From Candidatus Tectimicrobiota bacterium (GTDB lineage Bacteria; UBA8248; JACPRG01), in contig JACPRG010000002.1 in the NCBI GenBank assembly GCA_016190025.1, positions 1 through 58,294 of the forward strand: 58,294 bases of DNA, read 5' to 3'. Numbering within the stretch: position 1 is the first letter of the stretch; every line of letters begins with the position of its first letter. Below the pieces are notes generated by a model, which had not been told where the DNA came from, did no database searches, and worked only from the letters and a program-made list of their open reading frames with translations. A program made the translations under genes and the position numbers. Below are positions 50,061 through 57,894 of the stretch, piece by piece.

Positions 50061-50681
50061 TTGCGCGAGGAGATCCGATTCGCCCCGGAGGAGCGCTCCC
50101 TCATCGCGGACACGATCTTCTTCGAGCGGAAGCGGGCCGTGAGCCAAAAGATCCGCGCGGTCTTCTCTCGGGTGCGCGAGGGCCTGCTGGCCCACGTGAA
50201 GCCGGAGCGGTACCTCGCGCCGGACGGCGTGGACTTCACGCGCGGCAAGCTGAGCGGCGGCGAACACCACTACGACCTCCCTTACATTTTCCTGGATTTT
50301 CCGCGCCGGTACTCCCGGGAGAGCCTCTTCGCCTTCCGCTCCCTCTTCTGGTGGGGGCATCACTTCCTGTTCACCCTGATCCTGTCCGGGAACCTGCTGC
50401 CCGGCTACCGGGAGCGGCTTTTCTCCGGCTGGAACCGGCTGGCGGCCCGCGGGGACTGGATCGCCGTGAGCCCGGACCCGTGGGAATGGCGGATGGCCGA
50501 GGACCACGTCCGCCGCGTCCGCCGGGAGGGGAAAAATGCCCTTGAGCCGGCGGTCCGCGAACTTCCCTTTCTCAAGCTGGTCCACTTCGTGCCATTCGAC
50601 GACCGCCGGCTGGAAGAAGGCCGGCTCGCCCAGACCGGGATTGAGACCTTCCAGGATTGGGAGTTTGTGATCACGCGCTGA
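50061..50681 (+). CDS. Protein of unknown function
   Basis: 206 residues, no recognised domain. The N-terminal third is charged and possibly helical (EEIRFAPEERSLIADTIFFE); the middle has GGEHHYDLPYIFLDFPRRY and an aromatic-rich segment WWGHHFLFTLILSGNLLPGY; then SPDPWEWRMAEDHVRR. TTG start at 50061 follows GGAG by six bases, directly after the metallo-beta-lactamase-fold gene (91 bases). Position in the UbiD 4 operon, next to a lipoate-ligase-like gene, is the only functional hint. Not an obvious membrane protein. Confidence 0.75.
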   Translation: MREEIRFAPEERSLIADTIFFERKRAVSQKIRAVFSRVREGLLAHVKPERYLAPDGVDFTRGKLSGGEHHYDLPYIFLDFPRRYSRESLFAFRSLFWWGHHFLFTLILSGNLLPGYRERLFSGWNRLAARGDWIAVSPDPWEWRMAEDHVRRVRREGKNALEPAVRELPFLKLVHFVPFDDRRLEEGRLAQTGIETFQDWEFVITR

Positions 50682-50702
50682 GGCCCAGTGGGAGGGATTC
50701 CT

Positions 50703-51785
50703 TTGACCGTCCCGGCGGACCTGATCGTGGAGAACGGCCTCTCGCCGTCCCGCAGCGTTGCGGCGGACAGCTATCTCCTTCGCCGCCTCGGCGACCCGGA
50801 ATCCGGCGGGAAACCGACCCTCCGCATCTACACCCTGGAACGTCCCTCTCTTTTGCTGGGCCGGTACCAGCCGGTCCCAGCGGACGTTTCACCGGAAACC
50901 CTCCGTCCAGGCGACGCGCATGGAATCGGCCGGCGCCTCACCGGCGGGCGGGCGGTTCCGGCGGGCCCCGGCTTCGTCGGCATCTCCCTGGCCCTTCCGA
51001 GGGCCTGGGACCTGGCCGGCGACCCGGACCGCATCCTTCCCCCCGAGCTCGTTCTCAATCGTTACGTGAGGGGCGTCCTGCGGGGCTGCCACCCCTTAGG
51101 GGTCAAGGCCGTTTACATGGGCCGGGACATCTTGACCGTCGACCGGAAGCGGATCGCGGTGGTGGGTTTCACGTTCTCGCCGGAGGGGGCCGTCCTTTTC
51201 GAATGTCACTTGGCACTGTCCGGGAGCCTGGCGGAATTAGAGGGGGGCCTCGCCGACGCGCCCCCCGGAAAACCCTTCGCCTCCTTCCTCATCTCCCCGC
51301 CCGTCACGTCTCTCCGCGCGGAAAGCGGACGGGAGATCTCCATCGAGGATCTGGCCGAGGCCATTCGCCGGGGGTCGGAGCACCGGCTGGGCCTCGCGTC
51401 CCAAGAACGCCCATGGACCGGAAAGGAGCAGGAAGGGATCGACCGCATCCGGCAAGAGAGAACGGACACCGCGGCATGGGTGGAGGACCGGAAACCTCGT
51501 CCGGCGGAGGTCCATCGGGCCGAGAGCGAGATTCAGCTCGGGCGGTTCTCCGCCGCCCTGGCCCGGGGGGAGGATGGGCGCATCGCCTCGGTGACGCTGG
51601 CCGGGGATTTCCTCTCGGACGACCGGACGCTGGCCGAGCTGGAAGGAGCGCTTTCGGGGCAGTTGTGCGATTGGACCGTCCTGGGGACGCGGACGGATCA
51701 GGTCCTGAACCGGCCCGGCCGATTCATCCTGGGACTGGGAAGCCGCCGGGTGATACCGGACACCGTGCTCCAGGCCGCCGGTTAG
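50703..51785 (+). CDS. Lipoate-protein ligase A-like protein
   Basis: 360 residues. The biotin/lipoate ligase fold is shown by RRLTGGRAV (residues 77-85), the RDILTVDRKRIAVVG loop with the candidate catalytic Lys149, and a C-terminal part of about 120 residues containing IQLGRFSAALARGEDGRI resembling the LplA accessory domain. It attaches lipoate to E2 lysines; the E2 at 36878 is a possible acceptor. TTG start at 50703 lies six bases after GGAGGG. It ends the UbiD 4 operon 18 bases before a strong terminator. Could also be an octanoyltransferase; it lacks sequence to decide. Confidence 0.85.
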   Translation: MTVPADLIVENGLSPSRSVAADSYLLRRLGDPESGGKPTLRIYTLERPSLLLGRYQPVPADVSPETLRPGDAHGIGRRLTGGRAVPAGPGFVGISLALPRAWDLAGDPDRILPPELVLNRYVRGVLRGCHPLGVKAVYMGRDILTVDRKRIAVVGFTFSPEGAVLFECHLALSGSLAELEGGLADAPPGKPFASFLISPPVTSLRAESGREISIEDLAEAIRRGSEHRLGLASQERPWTGKEQEGIDRIRQERTDTAAWVEDRKPRPAEVHRAESEIQLGRFSAALARGEDGRIASVTLAGDFLSDDRTLAELEGALSGQLCDWTVLGTRTDQVLNRPGRFILGLGSRRVIPDTVLQAAG

Positions 51786-51803
51786 CTCTCGGGATCCGGG
51801 CAC

Positions 51804-51840
51804 AAAAAAACCTCCCGCCCTGCTGAGCGGGAGGTTTTTG
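51804..51840. terminator. Bidirectional Rho-independent terminator
   Basis: AAAAACCTCCCGC (51806-51818) pairs with GCGGGAGGTTTTT (51827-51839) around an eight-base loop. A-run on the left and T-run on the right make it work for both strands; it ends the lipoate-ligase operon (plus) and the ferredoxin gene (minus). Confidence 0.92.
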
Positions 51841-51848
51841 GGGATTCC

Positions 51849-52154
51849 CTACTTCTTGCGGAAGCGCGAAAGGTCCGGGGTCAGGTTCTCCAGGTCCGGA
51901 ACGTCGGCATCCGGATGGAGCTGCTTCGCCCGGGCGAGGAGAAGCTCTTCCGACTCTTCGTTATTGGGGTCGGGAACGCAGCAGTCGACCGGGCAAACCA
52001 CCGCGCACTGCTCTTCGTCGTGGAACCCCACGCACTCGGTGCAGAGGTTCGGGTCGATGACGAATATGTCTTCCCCTTCGCTGATCGCCTCGTTCGGGCA
52101 CTCCGGCTCGCAAACGCCGCAGCTGATGCACTCATCCGTGATCATCGTGGCCAT
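51849..52154 (-). CDS. Ferredoxin with two [4Fe-4S] clusters (YfhL type)
   Basis: 101 residues. The first cluster motif is CISCGVCEPECPN; the second, CTECVGFHDEEQCAVVCPVDCC, has the longer spacing of the YfhL/FdxA-like group, with an eight-residue insert between the second and third cysteines. The C-terminal 35 residues (LLLARAKQLHPDADV) are a helical tail. It carries low-potential electrons; a 4-hydroxybenzoyl-CoA-type reductase needs such a donor, but no direct link is shown. Start at ATG 52154, with ATG 52145 as an alternative. Confidence 0.92.
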   Translation of the reverse strand: MATMITDECISCGVCEPECPNEAISEGEDIFVIDPNLCTECVGFHDEEQCAVVCPVDCCVPDPNNEESEELLLARAKQLHPDADVPDLENLTPDLSRFRKK

Positions 52155-52243
52155 AAGGGGTCTCTCCCGGATTGATCGATCTCACACCTCGTGGCCCTCG
52201 GGGCGACGCCCGCGGCATCGCCTCTGCCGGGCCGACAATCTTT

Positions 52244-52272
52244 ATTATAGGAATCCCCGATCCCCGTGTCAA
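52244..52272 (-). promoter_or_regulatory. Consensus promoter for the ferredoxin gene
   Basis: Minus strand: TTGACA (52272-52267), 17-bp spacer, TATAAT (52249-52244). Both hexamers match consensus perfectly. Leader of about 83 bases. Confidence 0.9.
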
Positions 52273-52334
52273 ACAGGTTCCGCCGCGTCCGCGCAAAGGG
52301 CTTTGACAGTCAACACTCCACAAGCCTTGCGCGC

Positions 52335-53375
52335 TTAACGCCCTTTCGCCCCGGAAGTCCGCATCCGCCCGGGGGACCGCGACGGCCCGGCCGTCCCGCC
52401 CCTTTCCTTCTCCGGCAAACCCCGAAAATAGTCGATGATGCTTTGGAGGATCTGATCCAGCGGGACCTGTGGCTCGAAACCGATGAGATTTCTGACCTTG
52501 GTCAAGTCCGGAACCCGCCGCCTCATGTCTTCGAAGCCCTGCCCGTAGGCGTCCTCGTAAGGGATGAAGATAATCTCGGAGGGGCTTCCCGTCATCTCCT
52601 TCACCCGGTGGGCCAGGTCCCCGATGCTGATTTCCACCGGGTTGCCGATGTTGAACACCTCACCCAAGGCGCCCGGATGCTCCATAAGGCCCATCAGGCC
52701 GCGGACGACATCGGACACGTGGCAGAAACAACGGCTCTGGCGGCCGTCCCCGAAGACCCGGATCGGCTCTCCCGCAAGGGCCGACTGGACGAAATTCGGG
52801 ATCACCATTCCGTACGCACCCGTCTGCCGGGGCCCCACCGTGTTGAACAAGCGGACGACGACGACCGGAAGATTCCTCTCCCGGTGGTACGCGAGGGCCA
52901 GGAATTCGTCGAGGGTCTTGGTGTTGGCGTAGGCCCAGCGCTGCTTCATGACGGAGCCCATCACCCGGTCGTCGTTCTCCTTCAAAGGCCCCGAACTGTT
53001 CTTCCCGTAGACCTCCGAGGTCGAGGCGATGAGGACCTTTTTCATGTGGGCGTGGGTGGCCCGCAGGACCATTTCCGTCCCCCAGACGTTGGTCTCGATG
53101 GTCTCGACGGGCCGCTCCATGATGAGCCTGACCCCCACCGCCGCCGCCAGGTGGTAGACCTGATCGGACGGACTCACCAGGCGCTCCGTCAGCTCCGCAT
53201 CCGTGACGGAGCCTTCAATGAATTCCAGGTTGGGGTCATCTAGCAGGTGCTTGATGTTCCGGAGGTCCCCCGTGGAGAGGTTGTCCAGAACCGTGACCCG
53301 ATCGCCCCGGCAAAGAAGCGCCTCCGTCAAATGAGAGCCGATGAACCCGGCCCCTCCCGTCACCAAGATCCGCAT
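52335..53375 (-). CDS. NAD-dependent sugar-nucleotide epimerase/dehydratase
   Basis: 346 residues, extended SDR family. NAD motif TGGAGFIGSH (6-15), Asp31 (LDNLSTG) for NAD, catalytic Tyr149-x3-Lys153 in YANTK, and RVFGDGRQSRCFCHVSDVVRGL, the sugar-nucleotide region. Similar to UDP-glucuronate decarboxylases and UDP-glucose 4-epimerases. The C-terminal 30 residues are basic and unstructured. ATG at 53375 begins the first strand. Downstream on the same strand of a glycosyltransferase gene (98 bases), suggesting polysaccharide or glycan synthesis. Confidence 0.92.
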   Translation of the reverse strand: MRILVTGGAGFIGSHLTEALLCRGDRVTVLDNLSTGDLRNIKHLLDDPNLEFIEGSVTDAELTERLVSPSDQVYHLAAAVGVRLIMERPVETIETNVWGTEMVLRATHAHMKKVLIASTSEVYGKNSSGPLKENDDRVMGSVMKQRWAYANTKTLDEFLALAYHRERNLPVVVVRLFNTVGPRQTGAYGMVIPNFVQSALAGEPIRVFGDGRQSRCFCHVSDVVRGLMGLMEHPGALGEVFNIGNPVEISIGDLAHRVKEMTGSPSEIIFIPYEDAYGQGFEDMRRRVPDLTKVRNLIGFEPQVPLDQILQSIIDYFRGLPEKERGGTAGPSRSPGRMRTSGAKGR

Positions 53376-53473
53376 GAAGACATCCCTCTCAAAAAGACAA
53401 GAGCGGAGACCGCGTCCCCCGCCCCAATGCAAACCGGCCTTATTCTAAGACTCCGGCGCCCATCCGGCAACCT

Positions 53474-54688
53474 TCATCCGCCCCGATACAAGGCCGCCAG
53501 ATCCGACACCAGCCGCTCGACGCCAAAGCGCTCCCTCACGTAGCCTCTTCCCGCCCGGGTCCGGTCCGCCGCGGCCTCGGGCTCGCTCCGGATCCTCCGG
53601 AGGGCGGCCGCAAGGGCGGCTGGGTCCTTCGGCGCGACCACCAGACCCCGCTCCGTCTCCTCCACCCGCCCGGGAGGGGGAAACCCGCGTCCCTTCCATC
53701 CCAGGAGGCCCCGGACCCCTCCCACCGCAGCGGCCGCAACCGGCCGGGCGGCGGCCATGGCCTCGATGAGGGACACCGGCGTGCCCTCGTTGAGCGAGCA
53801 GAGGGCGAGGGCGTCCAGGTCATTGTAAACGAGGGGCAGGTCGAAGCGCCATCCGACGAAGTGGGCCCGGCCCGCCGGAAAGAGCGCCCGCGCGCGCCGC
53901 TCCAGCTCTTCCCGGCGGTCGCCGTCCCCCACCACGGCGAGATGGACGTCCATCCCCTCCCCGCACATCCGCCCGACGGCCTGAAAGAGGGTCTCGTGGT
54001 CCTTGATGGGCACCAGGCGGCCGACGATGCCCACGAGGAAAGCCTCCCGGGGAACCCCCAGGGAAGCGCGAAAGCCGGCCCCCGGATCCTGTCCCCGCTC
54101 CTCCCCGACCGCCAGGAAATCCGAAAGTTCCAGGCCCAGCGGGACCACGGCGATCCGCTCCGCCGGGGCGACGCCCAGGGCCGCCAGCTCGTCGCGGAGA
54201 CCCTCGCTCAGGGTGACGATGCGCGTCGAGGCCCGGGCGAGAAGCCGCTCCGCCCACCGGAACACGAGGCTTTTCCAGGGGCCGAAATACCCCTGCAAGA
54301 CGTGGCCGTGAAAGGTGTGAAACACCTTCATGCGCCGGCCGCCGGGCGTCGTCCACCGGTAGAGGAGACCCGCAGCCCGGCCTAGGGCCCCCGCCTTGGC
54401 GGTGTGGGTGTGAAGGACGTCGGGCCGCTCTTTTCTCAGCAACCGGAAGAGTTTCCAGAAAGCCACCCAGTCGTCCCACGGGCGGATTTCCCGGCCGAGC
54501 TCGGGGATGTAGAGGTACCCCACCCCGCGCTTGCGGGCCAAGTCCTCCATCGTCCCCTCCGACTCCGCCTCGGCCCCCTTGACGAGGAGGGTGCGGAACT
54601 CCCCCGCGCTCATCCTTTCCGCCAGGTAGATGACGTGCCGGGCGGGTCCGCCGATGTTCAGGCGGGCGATCACGCGCAGAATCTTCAT
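53474..54688 (-). CDS. Glycosyltransferase family 4
   Basis: 404 residues of GT-B fold. The N-terminal domain has KILRVIARLNIGGPARHVIYLAE and DVLHTHTAKAGALGR; the C-terminal domain has GIVGRLVPIKDHETLFQAV and the EX7E motif EGTPVSLIEAMAAARPV. It transfers a sugar from a nucleotide donor to a lipid or glycan acceptor at the cytoplasmic face. The start is uncertain: ATG 54688 begins at the first strand, ATG 54718 adds ten residues; neither has a strong ribosome-binding site. It precedes the epimerase gene on the same strand. Confidence 0.9.
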   Translation of the reverse strand: MKILRVIARLNIGGPARHVIYLAERMSAGEFRTLLVKGAEAESEGTMEDLARKRGVGYLYIPELGREIRPWDDWVAFWKLFRLLRKERPDVLHTHTAKAGALGRAAGLLYRWTTPGGRRMKVFHTFHGHVLQGYFGPWKSLVFRWAERLLARASTRIVTLSEGLRDELAALGVAPAERIAVVPLGLELSDFLAVGEERGQDPGAGFRASLGVPREAFLVGIVGRLVPIKDHETLFQAVGRMCGEGMDVHLAVVGDGDRREELERRARALFPAGRAHFVGWRFDLPLVYNDLDALALCSLNEGTPVSLIEAMAAARPVAAAAVGGVRGLLGWKGRGFPPPGRVEETERGLVVAPKDPAALAAALRRIRSEPEAAADRTRAGRGYVRERFGVERLVSDLAALYRGG

Positions 54689-54890
54689 CGGACGCCAGTG
54701 CGTATCGGGACGGGCCATCGGGCCTGGTGATGGAGACAGCCACAATCGGTGCGGCGCGGGACACGGGTCGGCGACCCTTGATCCCCACCTCCGATCCGAG
54801 ACAGCGGCGCCCGGACAAGGACAGCGGGCGGAAGCTCCCCCTGTCTTCTCGGAGAGGCCGGGCCGAACGCCCCGCCAGCGGCCGGACCGC

Positions 54891-55424
54891 TCACATCGGC
54901 CTTTCGGGAGATCCAAAAATGCCGACCAGGAAAGCCAGGAGCAGGATCTGCACCAGCCACCCGATGGCGCAAACGCCCACGGCGCGCAGGGTGCTCCGGT
55001 AATCCAGGGCCTGGCGCACGGCGATGATCATGGCAACCAGCATCCAGATCGACGACCCCACGAACACGACCCCCCGCAGGGCCGGCACGACGCCCAGAAT
55101 CCGGAGCAACCCCGGCGCGCTGGAGAAGCCGGTGGTCCGGAGCAGCTCTCCGAGATCGGCTTCCGTCTGCGGTTCGGGGAGGATCCGCGTGCCGACCCAG
55201 TACGTGAGAAAGGCCCAGAGGTACCACCCCAGGAGCGCGACAACGGTCCCGAGGACGACGCCCGGGACTCCGCCTTGTGCCCCCGCCCCCAGGCCGGCCG
55301 CCAGGCCGGAGAGGATCACAACGCCGGTGGCCTGGCCCGTCGCCTTCTGGTCGGCCTCCACCTCTTCGTAGAGCTCCGCTTCGAGCTTCGCCGCCCGCAG
55401 CATCCGCTGGCCCAGGCTCACCAC
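54891..55424 (-). CDS. Yip1-family membrane protein
   Basis: 177 residues: N-terminal SLGQRMLRAAKLEAELYEEVEAD, then four or five hydrophobic helices (TGVVILSGLAAGLGAG, ALLGWYLWAFLTYWVG, VVFVGSSIWMLVAMIIAV, CAIGWLVQILLLAFLVG). Yip1 family, function in bacteria largely unknown. GTG at 55424 follows AGGAG by eight bases; GTG at 55421 is an alternative. Longer in-frame extensions upstream are rejected. Its first 28 coding bases recur upstream of the DUF898 gene. Confidence 0.8.
   Translation of the reverse strand: MVSLGQRMLRAAKLEAELYEEVEADQKATGQATGVVILSGLAAGLGAGAQGGVPGVVLGTVVALLGWYLWAFLTYWVGTRILPEPQTEADLGELLRTTGFSSAPGLLRILGVVPALRGVVFVGSSIWMLVAMIIAVRQALDYRSTLRAVGVCAIGWLVQILLLAFLVGIFGSPERPM
55392..55419. 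repeat. 28-bp repeat, copy 1 (start of the Yip1 gene)
   Basis: An exact 28-base match to 57680-57707. It encodes SLGQRMLRA near the start of the Yip1-like gene. Similarity continues into the ribosome-binding region beyond 55419. Confidence 0.8.
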
Positions 55425-55537
55425 GCCGCAGTCTCCTGCGAAACCTGAATTCAGCTGGACCCCGGAGAATCGCACGCCCCCCGGTCCAAAGGAAACAGGG
55501 GAGCTCCTTGGATGGGTCCGAGACCTATTCGAGACCG

Positions 55538-56641
55538 CTATTCCTCCCTGCGCCCCGCCTCCCCCGGCCGGATCCCCCCGCAAATCCCTTTCAGGTCCCG
55601 CCACGCTTGAGGCGTCAGGGCCTCTCCCCCGTCTCGCGCCAGGGCGCGAAGGGCCGCGACCCGCTCTCCATGCAAGGGATGGGTGGAGAGGAAACGAAGG
55701 GCCCCCGGAACATCGCGCCCCCTTTCCTCCAGGCGCTGGAAGAAGGCGATGAGGCCGTCGGAGCGGATCTCCGCCTTCCGCAGCATCTCCACGGCGAGCC
55801 GGTCCGCTTCGGATTCCTTCTCCCGGCTGTACGAGAGCGTGAGAAAAACCTGCCCGAACTTCCCCACCGCGGACGGAACGCTGGAGACATCCCCCGCCAG
55901 CGCGCTGAGAACCAGCCAGAAGCCCATCGCCCGGATGAGCCCTTCCATGGGGTGCCGCTTGACCACGTGGGCCATCTCGTGAGCCAGGACGCCCGCGATT
56001 TCCTCGGGCGAGTCAGCCGACATGAGGAACCCCTCAAAGAGGACGATGCGGCCCCCCGGCGTGGCGAACGCGTTCGCGTCCGGTCTTCTCATCACGGACA
56101 CCTGGAAGCGATCCGGAGTCTTCACCGTGACCGCGAGGCGCTCCGTCAGGGTTCGCAGCGCAGCCTCCCCAGCCTCAGTTTCACACAAAGCCGCCTTGCC
56201 TCCGAAGTGCTCCAGGACGGCTGCGCCCAGGGCCTCCTGCCAACGCAGGGGCACGACTTGGGCCAGGGGCCGGGCCAACCGGGGTACGACCAGGATCGCG
56301 CCCACCACGGCTGCCCCCAGGGCCGAACCCCAGATCGCCGCCCGGACGAAGGCGCTGCGACGGCCGTAATACCGCTTGCGCAAGCGCGGCGCCGCCCTCC
56401 CGAGCGGCTCCAGGATCTCCTGACCCTCGAGCGTCAGGCACGCTTCCCCGCGCGCCCGATGGACGAGCCGCACGGGCTGCCGCCGGTAGACCTCCTCGGC
56501 CAGCCGGAGTCCTTCCAAGGGCCATTCGTCCAGGAGCCCTCCTCGCTCGTCCAGGATCTGAAGGCGATCCCCCAAGAGGGCGACGCGGACCGGCAGGCGC
56601 CACGCCGTCTTCCCGTCCGTGAGATGGCCTTCAAACCGCAT
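55538..56641 (-). CDS. M48 family metalloprotease
   Basis: 367 residues. One transmembrane helix (103-120), then an M48 peptidase domain: zinc motif HEMAH (His221, Glu222, His225) and the third ligand in SREKESEADRLAVEMLRKA, with HPLHGER near the end. The N-terminal 95 residues form a small beta-rich domain (ALLGDRLQILDERGG). Similar to YfgC/HtpX-like envelope proteases that act in membrane quality control. Starts six bases after the DUF898 stop, so co-transcribed with it. Confidence 0.92.
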   Translation of the reverse strand: MRFEGHLTDGKTAWRLPVRVALLGDRLQILDERGGLLDEWPLEGLRLAEEVYRRQPVRLVHRARGEACLTLEGQEILEPLGRAAPRLRKRYYGRRSAFVRAAIWGSALGAAVVGAILVVPRLARPLAQVVPLRWQEALGAAVLEHFGGKAALCETEAGEAALRTLTERLAVTVKTPDRFQVSVMRRPDANAFATPGGRIVLFEGFLMSADSPEEIAGVLAHEMAHVVKRHPMEGLIRAMGFWLVLSALAGDVSSVPSAVGKFGQVFLTLSYSREKESEADRLAVEMLRKAEIRSDGLIAFFQRLEERGRDVPGALRFLSTHPLHGERVAALRALARDGGEALTPQAWRDLKGICGGIRPGEAGRREE

Positions 56642-56647
56642 GGGCGC

Positions 56648-57631
56648 TCAGATGCGGCCGATCCCCAGGAGGGTGCCGCTCACGCCGAAGATCTCCGCCA
56701 GGCCTTCGCCCGAGGTTGGCACCTGCCCCGCGCTTTGGGCGATGGCGGCGTACTCGAGCTGACCCGTCACGCTCAGCCGATCACACAGAAAGCGGAAGCT
56801 GCGGAGCAGGGCCCAAGGATACGCCAAGCCCAAGGTGACGAGGACCAGCAGCCAGTTACTGATGCGCAGCCAGAGGAGCTGGCCGCCCGTGTAGTCCAAC
56901 TCGAACTGCAAGCTCCCCAACCGCGTGTGTCGGGCGATGTACCGGTACTCGGCGGCCAGGTACCAGAGCCAGATCAGGCCCAAGGTGGGGATCGTCAACA
57001 AGTAGGTCCACAGGAAGCGCGCGAACAGATCTCCGCCCCACCCGTCGTAGGTGAACCGCTCGCTCCCGAACCAAGTATGGTTGACCTTGTAATCGAGCAG
57101 GCGGTGACGCCGATAGGGCCACCAAAGTCCCAGCGTGATCAGGGCCAGCAGTCCATAGCCGAGGTATTTTTTCGCAAAAGCCCAGGCGAAGCCGGACTGC
57201 GCGAATCGGATGGAGCGCCATCGCGTGTGACTCAAAAGATAGCGGCGGGCGCTGTAGCTACCAACGCCCGTGAGCACATAAACCCCGAGCAACAGGAGAA
57301 CGGCCATCAGACCCCCGAGCACCGGCTGAACCGGAACCAAAATAGCTTGCAGGAAAGCGTAGAGCGCGACCAGCGGGATCATCGCCCCCAACGCCTTCAG
57401 AAACCCGAAGAACAACTGCTGACCCAGCCCGTCGTACTCGAACCGTTCCCGGTCGAAAGCGGACTGACTCCACAGATAACGCCTGACCCGGGTCTTGCCC
57501 CAGAAGTGATAAATACCGAGCGTGATCAACTTCAGCAACGCATTGACGATGAAGATGACGAAAAGGTCTCCTCCGGCGCTGTGCTGCCGGACCCTCCCGC
57601 CCCTCTGAGACGACCCGCGCTCCTCCTCCAT
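56648..57631 (-). CDS. DUF898 membrane protein
   Basis: 327 residues with six or more hydrophobic segments arranged as two related halves: LFVIFIVNALLKLITLGIYHFWGKTRVRRYLWS and GYGLLALITLGLWWPYRRHRLLDYK-type repeats, each ending in FEYDGLG or FTYDGWG. This is the YjgN/DUF898 family; function unknown. ATG 57631 follows GGGGGA and begins MEEERGSSQRGG; an in-frame ATG at 57691 comes from the repeat copy and is less likely. Linked to the M48 gene by a six-base gap. Confidence 0.85.
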   Translation of the reverse strand: MEEERGSSQRGGRVRQHSAGGDLFVIFIVNALLKLITLGIYHFWGKTRVRRYLWSQSAFDRERFEYDGLGQQLFFGFLKALGAMIPLVALYAFLQAILVPVQPVLGGLMAVLLLLGVYVLTGVGSYSARRYLLSHTRWRSIRFAQSGFAWAFAKKYLGYGLLALITLGLWWPYRRHRLLDYKVNHTWFGSERFTYDGWGGDLFARFLWTYLLTIPTLGLIWLWYLAAEYRYIARHTRLGSLQFELDYTGGQLLWLRISNWLLVLVTLGLAYPWALLRSFRFLCDRLSVTGQLEYAAIAQSAGQVPTSGEGLAEIFGVSGTLLGIGRI

Positions 57632-57679
57632 CCCCCTTCTCCCCCACGAGCGGATATCACCGATTCGGGGCCTCGGCGG

Positions 57680-57707
57680 CGCCCGCAGCATCCGCTGGCC
57701 CAGGCTC
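57680..57707. repeat. 28-bp repeat, copy 2 (upstream of the DUF898 gene)
   Basis: Exact match to 55392-55419. Beyond it, similarity includes the CAGGAG ribosome-binding site, but the Yip1 GTG start is GCG here and the reading frame runs into the DUF898 leader. It looks like a remnant of a Yip1 gene start. Confidence 0.8.
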
Positions 57708-57894
57708 GCCGCGCCGAACTCCTGATTTCCGGGAAGGACTCCCGCCGCGCAGAGAGCCTATCCCAACCCAGGCGCCGGATCAAGACCGGGGGGAAGATGA
57801 GGGTCGGACGGACGCCGCGCCCACACGACCGGCGCTCTCACCAAGCAGGTCCCGAGAGAAATCGAGGGGCGTCCCCGCGACGGAAGACCGGCCC

